From Prochlorococcus sp. AG-355-P07 (GTDB taxonomy: Bacteria > Cyanobacteriota > Cyanobacteriia > PCC-6307 > Cyanobiaceae), in the NCBI GenBank assembly GCA_003280575.1, contig QCEN01000003.1:124001-188000 (forward strand): a stretch of 64,000 nucleotides of DNA, read 5' to 3'. The notes beneath the pieces are model-generated. The model was not told the DNA's origin. It saw only the letters and a list, made by a program, of their open reading frames with translations, and ran no database searches. Made by a program: the position numbers and the translations under genes. Of the stretch, positions 38,077-48,816 are shown piece by piece (within the stretch, counting starts at the first letter, position 1; the number at the start of each line of letters is the position of its first letter).

Positions 38077-39096
38077 ATGGGGATCCCTCTGGAATCTGCA
38101 AAAAGCTCTTCAGATAATAATTTTGATGAGCCAAGATTACCAAACACTGCGAGCAAGTCTCGCAAATCAAAATCCAGGCTTACAGCAAAACAAAGCCAAA
38201 AAAAATCTGGCAGGCTTGCTTCAGATTCTATTGGCTATTACTTGAGTAGCATTGGAAGAGTACCTCTTTTGACACCAGCAGAGGAAATAGAGTTGGCTCA
38301 TCATGTTCAGAGCATGAAAAAGTTGCTACAAATTCCTGAAACTGACAGAACGCAACGAAATCTTTATCAAATTAAGATTGGCAAAAGAGCCAGAGATAGA
38401 ATGATGGCAGCTAATCTTAGGCTTGTTGTCTCTGTTGCAAAAAAATACCAAAACCAAGGGCTTGAATTATTAGATCTTGTCCAAGAAGGAGCTATTGGAC
38501 TTGAAAGAGCTGTAGATAAATTTGATCCTGCTATGGGATATAAATTCTCAACTTATGCTTACTGGTGGATTAGGCAAGGAATGACAAGGGCTATTGATAA
38601 CAGTGCAAGAACAATCCGTTTGCCTATTCACATAAGTGAAAAACTATCCAAAATGAGAAGAGTTTCTAGAGAATTATCACATAAATTTGGTAGACAACCT
38701 ACCAGATTGGAAATGGCAACTGAAATGGGAATTGATCAAAAAGATTTAGAAGATTTAATTTCGCAAAGTGCTCCTTGCGCTTCCCTAGATGCTCACGCAA
38801 GAGGTGAAGAAGATAGAAGTACACTTGGTGAACTCATTCCTGATCCAAACTGTGAAGAGCCTATGGAAGGCATGGATAGAACTATTCAAAAAGAACATTT
38901 AGGGACATGGCTTTCTCAATTAAATGAAAGAGAACAAAAAATTATGAAGCTTAGATTTGGTTTAGATGGTGAAGAACCATTAACACTTGCAGAAATAGGA
39001 AGACAAATTAATGTTTCCCGAGAAAGGGTAAGGCAGTTAGAAGCTAAAGCAATATTAAAACTTAGAGTAATGACAACTCATCAAAAAGCTGCTTAA
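38077..39096 (+). CDS. Group 2 (alternative, RpoD-like) RNA polymerase sigma factor
   Basis: This 339-residue sigma-70 protein contains region 1.2 (DSIGYYLSSIGRVPLLTPAEE), region 2 (LRLVVSVAKKYQNQG, then FSTYAYWWIRQGMTRAI), region 3 and region 4.2 with the helix-turn-helix TLAEIGRQINVSRERVRQLE. The N-terminal arm is short and basic, without the long region of the principal factor, so a group 2 factor is likely. Group 2 factors in cyanobacteria respond to light, circadian or nutrient cues. GTG at 38074 is an alternative start; the ATG at 38077 is better spaced from the AGGAGG at 38063. Confidence 0.9.
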   Translation: MGIPLESAKSSSDNNFDEPRLPNTASKSRKSKSRLTAKQSQKKSGRLASDSIGYYLSSIGRVPLLTPAEEIELAHHVQSMKKLLQIPETDRTQRNLYQIKIGKRARDRMMAANLRLVVSVAKKYQNQGLELLDLVQEGAIGLERAVDKFDPAMGYKFSTYAYWWIRQGMTRAIDNSARTIRLPIHISEKLSKMRRVSRELSHKFGRQPTRLEMATEMGIDQKDLEDLISQSAPCASLDAHARGEEDRSTLGELIPDPNCEEPMEGMDRTIQKEHLGTWLSQLNEREQKIMKLRFGLDGEEPLTLAEIGRQINVSRERVRQLEAKAILKLRVMTTHQKAA

Positions 39097-39101
39097 CCAA
39101 A

Positions 39102-39743
39102 TTGGTAAAATTTACTGTAATTTTATTCTATTTATTTTCCATTTTTTTAATATCAATAGTTTTTAAAAAGTATAATGAAGATAGCAGAGAAATCGTCAGA
39201 AAAATAATACATATTGGAATAGGACCTTTAATACCAATTGCTCAATTTTTAAAAATTGATCAAAACTCTGCTCTAATTTTTACGGGAATCGTTTCAATAA
39301 TGGTTTTCATCAATTACACCTATAAATTATTTCCAACAATTGAGGATGTTGAGAGAAAGAGTTATGGAACATTATTTTATTGTCTAAGTTTGTTGATTTT
39401 GATTTATCTTTTTTGGGATAAAGATCCATATGCATTGATTAGTGGATTTTTCATAATGACATTTGGTGATGGATTAGCTGGAGTAATAGGAAAAAGCTTT
39501 AACTCTAAGAGTTGGATTTTTTTAAAACAAAAAAAATCTTTATTTGGTACTTTGACAATGTTTTTAACAAGTTTGATAGTAGTTTGCTCAATAGGATACG
39601 CACAACAAAATACCTTAAATTTAAATTATTTTACAATAGCTTTTTTTGCGACTTTACTCGAACAGTTTAGTTTTTTAGGGATAGATAATTTCATTGTTCC
39701 AATTTCTTCAGCATTATTTTTTAATTTTTTTATAACTAGCTAA
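39102..39743 (+). CDS. Phytol/dolichol kinase-like integral membrane protein
   Basis: The 213-residue protein is almost entirely hydrophobic, with six or seven membrane segments. The signature REIVRKIIHIGIGPLIPIA near the N-terminus and FFIMTFGDGLAGVIGKSF with LFGTLTMF later match the CTP-dependent phytol/dolichol kinase family, related to CdsA. In cyanobacteria such a kinase salvages phytol from chlorophyll for tocopherol or chlorophyll synthesis; the substrate here is inferred. The start is TTG, 5 bases after the sigma gene's stop. Its end overlaps the convergent DAHP synthase gene by 8 bases. Confidence 0.8.
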   Translation: MVKFTVILFYLFSIFLISIVFKKYNEDSREIVRKIIHIGIGPLIPIAQFLKIDQNSALIFTGIVSIMVFINYTYKLFPTIEDVERKSYGTLFYCLSLLILIYLFWDKDPYALISGFFIMTFGDGLAGVIGKSFNSKSWIFLKQKKSLFGTLTMFLTSLIVVCSIGYAQQNTLNLNYFTIAFFATLLEQFSFLGIDNFIVPISSALFFNFFITS

Positions 39744-40803
39744 GTGAACTATATAAAATAGCGAGTAATTCTTTTGTTGTTTCTATACTTATACATGCAT
39801 CTGTAATGCTTCTGCCAAACTGGAGATCTTCTTTTTTTAAAAGTTTTTGATTTCCTTCCTTTAAATGACTTTCAAGCATAACTCCTAAAATATTTTTTTC
39901 ACCATTACTAATCTGAGAAGCTATATTTTTAAGCACTTCCGACTGTTTTCGAAAGTCTTTATTGGAATTTCCATGACTACAATCAATCATCACTTTATGG
40001 GGAAGATTAAATTGCCTCAATTCAGCTGAAATTCTTTTAACGTGATCACTTTCGAAATTTGGGCCTTTTGAGCCGCCCCTTAAAACTATATGTCCATCTG
40101 GATTTCCTGTAGTATTAACTATAGAAGCCATACCATTGTCATTTACCCCTAAGAAATGATGGGATTTAGAAGCTGACTGCATTGCATTAATAGCAGTGGT
40201 AAAAGAACCATCCGTTCCATTTTTAAAGCCTATAGGCATTGATAATCCTGATGCCATTTCCCTATGAGTTTGACTTTCTGTAGTCCGCGCACCTATAGCT
40301 GTCCAACTTATTAAATCGGCAATATATTGAGGAACAATTGGATCTAGTAATTCTGTAGCAGAAGGTATGCCACGAGTTGCTAAATATGAAAGTAAACTTC
40401 TAGCCCTTCTTAAACCAGTATTAATATCATAAGAATCATCTAGATGAGGATCATTTATCAATCCCTTCCAACCAATAGTTGTTCTTGGCTTTTCAAAATA
40501 TACTCTCATGATTATTTCTAATTTATCTTTATAAATTTCTCGGAAATTTTGAATATATTTTGAATATTCCTTTGCCGCCTTTAAATCATGAATTGAACAT
40601 GGACCCACAATGACTAAAAGCTTCTGATCATTATGATGCAAAATATTTTGTATCGATCTTCTTGTTTTAGATACTGTATTAGCAGAGGCGTGATCTAAAG
40701 GTATATCATTATGTAATCTGCTTGGAGGTATTAATGGACGTGTTTCAACAACATGTAAATCTGATGTCTTTTCTAAAGCTGAATTATTTGATGATGTCGT
40801 CAT
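39736..40803 (-). CDS. 3-deoxy-D-arabino-heptulosonate-7-phosphate (DAHP) synthase, class I
   Basis: This enzyme condenses phosphoenolpyruvate and erythrose 4-phosphate, the first step of the shikimate pathway. The 355-residue protein has LLVIVGPCSIHDLKAAKEY, MRVYFEKPRTTIGWKGLIND, IGARTTESQTHREMASGLS and VMIDCSHGNSNKDFRKQ, all typical of the AroF/G/H type. Feedback-inhibitor specificity (Phe, Tyr or Trp) cannot be read from these motifs. It converges on the phytol-kinase-like gene, overlapping by 8 bases, and is divergent from acnB. Confidence 0.96.
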   Translation of the reverse strand: MTTSSNNSALEKTSDLHVVETRPLIPPSRLHNDIPLDHASANTVSKTRRSIQNILHHNDQKLLVIVGPCSIHDLKAAKEYSKYIQNFREIYKDKLEIIMRVYFEKPRTTIGWKGLINDPHLDDSYDINTGLRRARSLLSYLATRGIPSATELLDPIVPQYIADLISWTAIGARTTESQTHREMASGLSMPIGFKNGTDGSFTTAINAMQSASKSHHFLGVNDNGMASIVNTTGNPDGHIVLRGGSKGPNFESDHVKRISAELRQFNLPHKVMIDCSHGNSNKDFRKQSEVLKNIASQISNGEKNILGVMLESHLKEGNQKLLKKEDLQFGRSITDACISIETTKELLAILYSSLS

Positions 40804-40900
40804 TGATTAATTAAGAAATTTGAATATTTAAAAAAGCATTTATGAATACTCTCCTTTTCAATATTAAAAATAACAATAGATTAGGCATTAAACCTTACTA

Positions 40901-43474
40901 ATGAAGAATTTGGAAACATTGCTAAAAGATTATGAAGATCACGTAGCTGAAAGAGCTACCAAAGGTATACCTCCTTTACCTCTAAATGCTGAGCAAACAA
41001 ATTGTGTTACAAAATTATTAGAACAAGATAGTAGTTACGATTCTTCTTATTTACTTGATTTACTAATAAATAGAGTACCACCAGGAGTTGATGAGGCTGC
41101 TTATGTAAAAGCAAGCTGGCTTACAGCCATTGTTAATTCCGAAAAATATTGCAAATTAATTAATCCCGAAAAAGCTGTTGAAATATTAGGAACAATGATA
41201 GGCGGATATAATGTAAATTCTCTGGTTGAAATACTAAAAGGGGAAAATAATTTACTTACTAAAAAAGCTGCAGAAGTTTTAAAAAATATTATTCTTGTTT
41301 ACGACTCAGCTAATGAAATCTATGAATTATCTCAAAATAATTTTTATGCAAAAGAGGTTGTAAATAGTTGGGCTAATGCAGAATGGTTCACAAATAAAAA
41401 AGTTCTGAAAAAAGAGATTTCTTGTTTAGTGTTTAAAGTTGACGGTGAAACAAATACAGACGACTTATCTCCAGCTGTACATGCAACAACACGGCCGGAT
41501 ATTCCGATGCACGCATTAGCTATGTTGGAATTCAAAAAACCTGATGGACTAAAGATTCTTGATAATTTAAAAAAACAAAATTTACCAATAGCTTATGTTG
41601 GAGATGTTGTTGGAACAGGGAGTTCTAGAAAATCTGCTATTAATTCACTAATTTGGCATATAGGAGAAGATATTGCTTTTGTTCCAAACAAAAAAACAGG
41701 TGGGATAATAATTGGTGGCAAAATAGCACCAATTTTCTTTAATACTGCACAAGATTCAGGAGCTTTACCAATAGAAGCTGACGTATCTCAGATGAAAACA
41801 GGAGATGTTATTAAAATATATCCTTATGCAGGCATTATTAAAAAAATTGAAAAAGATTCAAATACTGAAGAATTAATTAGCGAATTCGACTTGTATCCGT
41901 CAACTCTTACTGATGAGATTCAAGCTGGCGGAAGAATTAATCTAATGATTGGAAGATCTCTTACAGACAAAATTAGAAATAAATTAGATTATCAACCTAG
42001 TGAAATATTTACGAGACCAAAAAATCCAACCGAAAGTAATACCGGGTTTACTCAAGCTCAAAAAATAGTAGGCAAAGCATGCGGTTTAGATGGAGTAAGG
42101 CCAGGAATGACCTGTGAGCCAATTATGACCACAGTTGGTAGTCAAGATACTACTGGGCCAATGACTAGAGATGAACTTAAAGAACTAGCTTGTTTAGGAT
42201 TTACTGCAGATTTAGTGATGCAAAGTTTTTGTCATACAGCTGCGTATCCTAAACCAGTAGATCTAGTTACCCATAAAGAATTACCTGATTTTATATCTCA
42301 AAGAGGTGGAGTAGCTCTTAAGCCTGGAGACGGAATAATTCATAGCTGGCTTAATAGAATGCTTCTCCCAGATACTGTTGGCACAGGCGGAGATAGTCAT
42401 ACTAGATTTCCTCTTGGCATTTCATTTCCTGGAGGCTCGGGTATTGTCGCCTTCGCCGCTGCAATAGGATCAATGCCATTAAATATGCCAGAATCTGTGC
42501 TGGTTAAGTTTAAGGGAGAATTACTACCAGGAATCACTCTTAGAGATTTAGTAAATGCAATCCCTCTCTTCGCAATTAAAAAAGGACTCTTAACTGTTGA
42601 GAAAGCAAATAAGAAAAATATATTCAACGGGAAAATTATGGAAATTGAGGGATTACCAAACCTAAAACTTGAACAAGCTTTTGAACTCACTGATGCTACT
42701 GCAGAACGCTCATGCGCTGGTAGTACCATACTTTTATCCCAAGAAACTGTACAAGAATACTTAAGAAGCAATATTTGCCTGCTAGAAAAAATGATTGAGA
42801 GCAATTATGAAGATTCTAAATCAATTTCAAGAAGAATAAATGATATGAAAAATTGGTTAAAAAAACCATCATTAATTCAACCAGATTCAAACGCTCAGTA
42901 TGAAGAAATAATTGAAATTGATTTAGAAAAAGTAACACAACCTATAGTTGCTTGCCCAAACGATCCAGATAATGTAAAAGAAATCACTGATGTTGCAAAT
43001 ACAAATATTGACGAGGTTTTTATAGGTTCTTGCATGACGAATATTGGACATTACAGGGCTGCTGCGAAAGTTCTAGAAGGTGTACAAAATTTAAAAGCTA
43101 AATTATGGATTTGTCCACCTACAAAAATGGATGAAGAAACTCTAAAAAAAGAGGGTTACTATAAAATTTTCGAAGATTGCGGTGCAAGGTTAGAGTTGCC
43201 AGGCTGTTCTTTATGTATGGGAAATCAAGCCAGGGTAGATGAAGGATCTGTAGTATTTTCAACTAGTACAAGAAATTTTGATAATAGACTTGGGAAAAAT
43301 GCGCAAGTATTTTTAGGGAGTGCTGAACTTGCAGCAGTTTGTGCACTTCTCGGAAAAATCCCTGAAGTTGAAGAATACCAGGATATTACTAAAAATAAAA
43401 TTAATCCATATTCAAATGAACTTTATCGTTATCTTCAATTTGATGAAATAAACGATTTCAGTTTGTCAAAGTGA
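40901..43474 (+). CDS. acnB: Aconitate hydratase B
   Basis: AcnB interconverts citrate and isocitrate with a [4Fe-4S] cluster. The 857-residue protein has the N-terminal HEAT-like domain of the AcnB class, the swivel domain near GDVVGTGSSRKSAINS, and cluster cysteines in IGSCMTNIGH and PGCSLCMGNQAR. GIVAFAAAIGSMPLNMPES is another class marker. The class B architecture differs from the AcnA type common in many bacteria. It supplies isocitrate to 2-oxoglutarate synthesis, which links carbon to nitrogen assimilation. Confidence 0.97.
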   Translation: MKNLETLLKDYEDHVAERATKGIPPLPLNAEQTNCVTKLLEQDSSYDSSYLLDLLINRVPPGVDEAAYVKASWLTAIVNSEKYCKLINPEKAVEILGTMIGGYNVNSLVEILKGENNLLTKKAAEVLKNIILVYDSANEIYELSQNNFYAKEVVNSWANAEWFTNKKVLKKEISCLVFKVDGETNTDDLSPAVHATTRPDIPMHALAMLEFKKPDGLKILDNLKKQNLPIAYVGDVVGTGSSRKSAINSLIWHIGEDIAFVPNKKTGGIIIGGKIAPIFFNTAQDSGALPIEADVSQMKTGDVIKIYPYAGIIKKIEKDSNTEELISEFDLYPSTLTDEIQAGGRINLMIGRSLTDKIRNKLDYQPSEIFTRPKNPTESNTGFTQAQKIVGKACGLDGVRPGMTCEPIMTTVGSQDTTGPMTRDELKELACLGFTADLVMQSFCHTAAYPKPVDLVTHKELPDFISQRGGVALKPGDGIIHSWLNRMLLPDTVGTGGDSHTRFPLGISFPGGSGIVAFAAAIGSMPLNMPESVLVKFKGELLPGITLRDLVNAIPLFAIKKGLLTVEKANKKNIFNGKIMEIEGLPNLKLEQAFELTDATAERSCAGSTILLSQETVQEYLRSNICLLEKMIESNYEDSKSISRRINDMKNWLKKPSLIQPDSNAQYEEIIEIDLEKVTQPIVACPNDPDNVKEITDVANTNIDEVFIGSCMTNIGHYRAAAKVLEGVQNLKAKLWICPPTKMDEETLKKEGYYKIFEDCGARLELPGCSLCMGNQARVDEGSVVFSTSTRNFDNRLGKNAQVFLGSAELAAVCALLGKIPEVEEYQDITKNKINPYSNELYRYLQFDEINDFSLSK

Positions 43475-43483
43475 TCATGGATT

Positions 43484-44842
43484 ATGCCAAATAGTACAAA
43501 AGAAAACATTCAAAAAATCAGTAATAATTCTTCTCGTAGCATCAAAAAATTATTAAGGCAAAGATCTCTCGTAGTTGCATTTTCTCTCTTATTAACAGGT
43601 TTAGGAGCCTCAATTACAAGCATATCTTTTAAAACTGGAATCTATTTTATTAATAATTGGAGATTAGCATTATTAGACCAATTTCCATCTATTGCAGTAT
43701 TACCAATTTTTGGAGCTATAGGAGGAGCCGTTGCAGGATATTTGATCAAAAATATTGCACCTGCTGCAAAAGGTTCAGGTGTTAGTCAAATTATGGGTTT
43801 CTTAAGGCATAAAAAAGTGCCAATGAATTTAAAAGTAGGATTAGTAAAGCTCATATCAGGAATTATTGCTATTGGTAGTGGATTCCCTTTAGGTCCAGAA
43901 GGTCCATCTGTTCAAATGGGAGGATCAGTTGCATGGCAGATGGCCAAATGGCTCAAAGCTCCTACAGCCTTCAAAAGGGTAATAGTAGCAGCAGGTGGAG
44001 GTGCTGGAATAGCTGCAGTTTTTAGTGCTCCATTAGGAGGCTTTGTTTATGCAATAGAAGAGCTATTAAACTCTGCCAGACCAGTAGTTTTGCTATTAGT
44101 ACTAATTACAACTTTCATTGCAGATTCATCTGCTGATATTATTCAAGCCTTGGGTTTAGATCCCAAAGCAGGAGGCTTTGATTTTAACCTTGGATTTTTG
44201 ATACAAAAAGAATATGACCCATCAGTTTTTTTCTTGCCTATAGATTTTATTTACCTAGTTTTGTTAGGAATCATTATTGGGATTTTTGCAGAAATTTATA
44301 GCAGATATGTTTTGTTTATGCAAAATCTTGGGAAAAAATGGTACAAAAATAAATTTGTTTTAAAAATGAGTATTTGCGGCCTTATTTTAGGAAGTATCTA
44401 TTCTTTTTTGCCTAGTACATTTCATAATTTAGATGAATTACAAAAAATAATAGCTGAACAAAATACAAGTATTGAAATTGCTTTATTAGCAGTTTTTGTA
44501 TTATTTATCACGACAGGTTTAGCTGCCGCGTCTGGAGCTCCTGGAGGATTGTTCTATCCAATGCTTACTTTAGGAGGGTCAATCGGACTAATAATGGGTA
44601 GTTGGGTAGAAATTGCAACAGGACATGCACCAAGTACATACATTTTTGCGGGGATGGGAGCTTTCATAGCAGGGTGTTCGCGAACTCCAATAACAGCTAT
44701 GTTTTTAGCTTTTGCATTAACAAAAAATTTATTAATCATGAAACCTGTATTAATTAGCTGCATTGCCAGTTTCTTGATAGCAAGAACCTTTAATGAAGAA
44801 TCAATTTATGAAAGACAAATACAAATAGAATTAGAAGACTAA
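43484..44842 (+). CDS. ClC-family chloride transporter (probable Cl-/H+ exchanger)
   Basis: The 452-residue membrane protein has the ClC selectivity motifs AKGSGVSQIM, GFPLGPEGPSVQMGG and GAPGGLFYPML. The gating glutamate is E139 in GPEGP. E193 in YAIEELL aligns with the inner proton glutamate of the E. coli exchanger, which favours an antiporter over a passive channel. It starts 9 bases after the acnB stop. The last segment is short, and no C-terminal CBS domains are present. Confidence 0.92.
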   Translation: MPNSTKENIQKISNNSSRSIKKLLRQRSLVVAFSLLLTGLGASITSISFKTGIYFINNWRLALLDQFPSIAVLPIFGAIGGAVAGYLIKNIAPAAKGSGVSQIMGFLRHKKVPMNLKVGLVKLISGIIAIGSGFPLGPEGPSVQMGGSVAWQMAKWLKAPTAFKRVIVAAGGGAGIAAVFSAPLGGFVYAIEELLNSARPVVLLLVLITTFIADSSADIIQALGLDPKAGGFDFNLGFLIQKEYDPSVFFLPIDFIYLVLLGIIIGIFAEIYSRYVLFMQNLGKKWYKNKFVLKMSICGLILGSIYSFLPSTFHNLDELQKIIAEQNTSIEIALLAVFVLFITTGLAAASGAPGGLFYPMLTLGGSIGLIMGSWVEIATGHAPSTYIFAGMGAFIAGCSRTPITAMFLAFALTKNLLIMKPVLISCIASFLIARTFNEESIYERQIQIELED

Positions 44843-44852
44843 AAAACTATCT

Positions 44853-45707
44853 TCAATCAAAAACAGCAGTTTTGCTGTTATAAACAAATACTTGATGATT
44901 CAAATGTAATCTAACTGCTCTTGCTAAAGCTATTCTTTCAATATCTCTTCCTTTTCTAATCAAATCTTCAACTTCATCCCTATGACTTACATTAACTGTG
45001 CATTGCTCAATTATCGGCCCTTCATCAAGATCTTCAGTAACGTAGTGAGCAGTAGCGCCGATTAATTTAACACCTCTCTTCCAGGCTCGATGATATGGTT
45101 GCCCGCCCTTAAATGCAGGTAAGAAAGAATGATGAATATTTATTATTGAAGAAAACTTTTTTAAAAAAGAGTCACTCAAAATTTGCATATATTTGGCTAA
45201 TACAACAAGATCAATTTGATATTCTTTTAATAAATATAAAAATTGATCTTCAACAATAGATTTATCAGTTTTAAAGGTATCAATATGAACAAATTTTGCA
45301 TTAAAGTCATTTGCAATATTTTCAAGATCAGAATGATTTGAAATTATTAACGGGACTTTCATTTTGAGTTCTCCATTTCTTACTCGCCAAAGTAAATCAA
45401 TCAAACAATGATTTTGTTTACTAACGAAAATAGCAACATTTGGAATTTCATCAGAATAATTTACATTAAATTTTCCATTTACTTCAGCTGCAATTTTTTC
45501 AAATTCTTTATAAATTTCATCTCTATTAAAAAAGGCATTATTACTATTCCATTCAATTCGACTAAGAAACAAACCGGCATCTTGATCTGTATGATGATCA
45601 GAATGTTTTATGTTTCCACCATAATTTGAAATCCAACTTGTAAGTAAACTTACAAGACCAGGACGATCGGGACAAACAATTTTGAATATAATTGAAGGAT
45701 GTTCCAA
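44853..45707 (-). CDS. purU: Formyltetrahydrofolate deformylase
   Basis: PurU hydrolyses 10-formyltetrahydrofolate to formate and tetrahydrofolate, balancing the one-carbon pool. The 284-residue protein has an N-terminal ACT domain (IIFKIVCPDRPGLVSLLTSW) and a formyltransferase-type C-domain with INIHHSFLPAFKGGQPYHRA and TEDLDEGPII. In other bacteria the ACT domain senses methionine and glycine. The connection to the gcv genes in this window is by pathway, not position. It is convergent with the ClC gene. Confidence 0.95.
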   Translation of the reverse strand: MEHPSIIFKIVCPDRPGLVSLLTSWISNYGGNIKHSDHHTDQDAGLFLSRIEWNSNNAFFNRDEIYKEFEKIAAEVNGKFNVNYSDEIPNVAIFVSKQNHCLIDLLWRVRNGELKMKVPLIISNHSDLENIANDFNAKFVHIDTFKTDKSIVEDQFLYLLKEYQIDLVVLAKYMQILSDSFLKKFSSIINIHHSFLPAFKGGQPYHRAWKRGVKLIGATAHYVTEDLDEGPIIEQCTVNVSHRDEVEDLIRKGRDIERIALARAVRLHLNHQVFVYNSKTAVFD

Positions 45708-45755
45708 AAAATCTTTAACTATTAAGTCAATTGAGCAAGTATATCTAATATATCA

Positions 45756-46838
45756 ATGAAAAGCTTAAAAGAAAATTTTCAAAAAGCACACATAGTTATT
45801 ATTGGATCAGGGATTATTGGAAAATTTAACGCCTTAGAATTATCAGAATTAGGTTTCCAAGTAACAATAATAGATCCAACTGAACTCCAAAATAGTAGCT
45901 ATGCAGCCTTAGGCTTACTTATGGGTAATATGTATCAAAAAAGGAGAGGTAGAAGCTGGAATCTCAGGAAACAAAGCATTGAATTATGGCCACAATGGAT
46001 TACATTCCTACAAAAATTTAATAGTGAATTAAATATCGAAAAACCATTAATACAACTAACAACTAATGAAGAAAAGTTTAAAAAATTAGAGAAATTTATT
46101 TATGAAAATAATGATCAAAACCTACGAATTTTAAAAAAAGACTCAATATTTATCAAGAATATAAATAAAGCCTTCCAAACAAAAACTATAAAAGGAATGA
46201 TTTCCTTTAAGGATGGAAGAATAAATCCTTTTTCTTTACTTCAAACATTAGATAAATATCTAAAACAAAAAAAAATCAATTTTTCAGAAGGAGAAATAAT
46301 AAAAATCAGAAAAGCAAACAATCAATGGATTTCTACAACAAGAAACAATGAAAATATAAAATCTGATTTCGTTATTTTGTGCAATTCACTAAAAGCAATT
46401 GATTTAATAGATGGCATATCTCACAAAATCACATTAAAACCTGTCTTGGGTCAAGCTATGGAAATTGATGTTAATGAAGCAGAAGTTGATTTATTATCGC
46501 TGCCAAAACAATTCAATATAAATGGTAAAAATATAATTCCAAAATCAAAAAATAAGCTAATTATTGGATCAACCGACGAATATAGTACTAAGCCAGAAGA
46601 AAATACTTTCGAAAAACTTACAAATTTTCTCGATAAAAAACCAAATTGGCTGATGAAAGGGAAAATTTCTAAAAAATGGTACGGAATAAGGTCAAGACCA
46701 GATGGTGAACCTTCACCGATAATGAAAAATCTTGAAGATGGACTAATTATATGTACAGGTTTTTATAAAAATGGGATTTTACTTGCTCCAGCTTGTTCTA
46801 AATGGGTTGCTAATGAAATTAAAAAATACTTTTCTTAA
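45756..46838 (+). CDS. FAD-dependent amine/D-amino-acid oxidase-like protein (possible glycine oxidase ThiO)
   Basis: The 360-residue DAO-superfamily protein has an N-terminal FAD dinucleotide motif [64 protein letters not shown] and a C-terminal [14 protein letters not shown]-type segment, followed by [14 protein letters not shown]. This pattern suits ThiO, sarcosine oxidase or D-amino acid oxidase. In other cyanobacteria ThiO is fused to ThiG; here ThiG is separate at 1036-1830, so this is a candidate for its dehydroglycine supplier. It converges on dnaK with a 4-base overlap. Confidence 0.8.
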   Translation: MKSLKENFQKAHIVIIGSGIIGKFNALELSELGFQVTIIDPTELQNSSYAALGLLMGNMYQKRRGRSWNLRKQSIELWPQWITFLQKFNSELNIEKPLIQLTTNEEKFKKLEKFIYENNDQNLRILKKDSIFIKNINKAFQTKTIKGMISFKDGRINPFSLLQTLDKYLKQKKINFSEGEIIKIRKANNQWISTTRNNENIKSDFVILCNSLKAIDLIDGISHKITLKPVLGQAMEIDVNEAEVDLLSLPKQFNINGKNIIPKSKNKLIIGSTDEYSTKPEENTFEKLTNFLDKKPNWLMKGKISKKWYGIRSRPDGEPSPIMKNLEDGLIICTGFYKNGILLAPACSKWVANEIKKYFS

Positions 46839-48742
46839 TCTTTCGTTTCAGTAAAGTCTGCATCAATTACATCATCTCCACCTTTTTCGTTTGAATCACT
46901 CTGTTCGGGACCGCCCGCCGCGCCAGGTGATGGTGGCTGATTGCCAGGTTGCTGATAAACAGATGAACCAACTGCATAAAGTTCTTGTTGAAGTTCTTCA
47001 AGAAGTTTTTTCATTGATTCATAGTCTTCTTTTGAAGTTGCTTCTTTTAAAGCATTACTTTTTTCTTCAACCTTAGACTTTGCAGCAGCATCAATTTTAT
47101 CTCCCAATTCACCAAGTTGCTTTTCAGTCTGATAAACAAGTGTTTCAGCTTGGTTCTTTAAATCAATTTTTTCTCTTTTTTCTTTATCTGCTGATGCATT
47201 TGATTCAGCATCTTTAACCATTTTTTCAACCTCATTATCAGATAAAGTTGAGGCGCCAGTGATAGATATACTTTGCTCTTTACCACTTCCTTTGTCTTTA
47301 GCAGTAACACTAAGGATACCGTTTGCATCGATATCAAAGGTTACTTCAATTTGGGGAACACCTCTTGGTGCTGATGGAATTCCATCTAATCTAAAAGTTC
47401 CTAAACTTTTATTATCAGATGCCATTTCTCTTTCTCCCTGTAGTACATGTATTTCTACATTGGTTTGTCCGTCTACAGCAGTTGAATAGGTCTCAGATTT
47501 CTTCGTAGGAACTGTAGTATTTCTATTTATCATTTTTGTCATAACCCCACCTAAAGTTTCTACACCTAAAGAAAGTGGAGTAACATCAAGCAACAATATA
47601 TCCTTTACTTCGCCTGCTAAAACTCCTCCCTGAATAGCTGCTCCAACGGCAACTACCTCATCGGGGTTAACAGTCTGATTTGGTTCTTTACCTATTATTT
47701 TTTTAACTAAATCTAAGACAGCTGGAATCCTAGATGAACCTCCAACCATAACAACCTCATCGATTTCACTAGTTGAAATTTTTGCATCACTTATAGCTCT
47801 CTCAACTGGAGTCTTACATCTGTCGATTAAAGAAGCTGCTAATTCTTCGAACTTTGCTCGAGTTAAATTCAGGTCCAAATGTTTTGGTCCTTCAGGAGTC
47901 GCAGTGATAAATGGTAAATTTATTTCACTTTGCGTAGCATTTGAAAGCTCAATTTTTGCTTTTTCTGCTGCTTCAGTAAGTCTTTGTAAAGCTTGCTTGT
48001 CTTGTCTTAAGTCAATCCCTTCATTTGATTTAAAAGTGCTAGCTAAATGATCAACTATACACCTATCAAAATCATCACCACCTAAATGAGTATCTCCAGA
48101 TGTAGATAAAACTTCAGTTACTCCATCACCGGCTTCAATAACTGAGACATCAAATGTTCCTCCTCCTAAATCAAATACAAGTATTTTTTCATTTTCTTTA
48201 TCCAAACCATATGCTAATGCTGCAGCAGTTGGCTCGTTAACTATTCTCAGAACTTCTAAACCTGCAATCTTACCAGCATCTTTTGTTGCCTGTCTTTGAG
48301 AATCATTAAAATAAGCTGGAACTGTTATTACAGCCTGCGTAACTTTTTCACCAAGATATTTCCCTGCATCGTCAGCTAACTTTCTTAAGACTTGAGAACT
48401 TACCTCTTCTGGAGAAAACTGTTTATCCAAAATTGGGCACTTTAATTTGACACTAGAACCAGATTTTTCAACAGAGTAACTAACTTCTTTAGATTCTTCA
48501 TTAACTTCATCAACTCTTCTACCGACGAAACGCTTTGCGGAATAAAAAGTATTTTCAGGATTCATAACGGCTTGTCTTTTGGCAATTTGTCCAACAAGCT
48601 GATCTTGATTTTTTGTATATGCAACAACTGATGGAGTAGTTCTGAAACCCTCAGCATTTGCTATTACAGTAGGTTTACCACCTTCCATTACAGCGACACA
48701 ACTATTAGTTGTTCCTAAATCGATTCCTACAACCTTACCCAT
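46835..48742 (-). CDS. dnaK: Chaperone DnaK (Hsp70)
   Basis: The protein binds unfolded clients in an ATP-driven cycle with DnaJ and GrpE. The ATPase domain shows [36 protein letters not shown] and [17 protein letters not shown]; the substrate domain and a Gly/Pro-rich C-terminal tail follow. The frame extends to 48772 ([10 protein letters not shown]), but Hsp70 proteins begin at [10 protein letters not shown], so 48742 is chosen (635 residues). Cyanobacteria carry several dnaK paralogues; which one this is cannot be settled here. No dnaJ or grpE lies next to it. The leader holds an 11-codon frame (48791-48759, minus). Confidence 0.96.
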   Translation of the reverse strand: MGKVVGIDLGTTNSCVAVMEGGKPTVIANAEGFRTTPSVVAYTKNQDQLVGQIAKRQAVMNPENTFYSAKRFVGRRVDEVNEESKEVSYSVEKSGSSVKLKCPILDKQFSPEEVSSQVLRKLADDAGKYLGEKVTQAVITVPAYFNDSQRQATKDAGKIAGLEVLRIVNEPTAAALAYGLDKENEKILVFDLGGGTFDVSVIEAGDGVTEVLSTSGDTHLGGDDFDRCIVDHLASTFKSNEGIDLRQDKQALQRLTEAAEKAKIELSNATQSEINLPFITATPEGPKHLDLNLTRAKFEELAASLIDRCKTPVERAISDAKISTSEIDEVVMVGGSSRIPAVLDLVKKIIGKEPNQTVNPDEVVAVGAAIQGGVLAGEVKDILLLDVTPLSLGVETLGGVMTKMINRNTTVPTKKSETYSTAVDGQTNVEIHVLQGEREMASDNKSLGTFRLDGIPSAPRGVPQIEVTFDIDANGILSVTAKDKGSGKEQSISITGASTLSDNEVEKMVKDAESNASADKEKREKIDLKNQAETLVYQTEKQLGELGDKIDAAAKSKVEEKSNALKEATSKEDYESMKKLLEELQQELYAVGSSVYQQPGNQPPSPGAAGGPEQSDSNEKGGDDVIDADFTETKD

Positions 48743-48816
48743 GGGTAAATTCTCATATTTAATATTCTCCATAATCGGTCATCGGCGTCATTATTGTTAC
48801 TCAAAGGCGGGGTGTG

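Noticed and set aside
41344-41535. Open frame on the minus strand inside acnB (one of many such frames)
   Set aside because: It lies fully inside a strongly supported gene, and its translation has no recognisable features. The many other frames opposite or inside clear genes were left out for the same reason.
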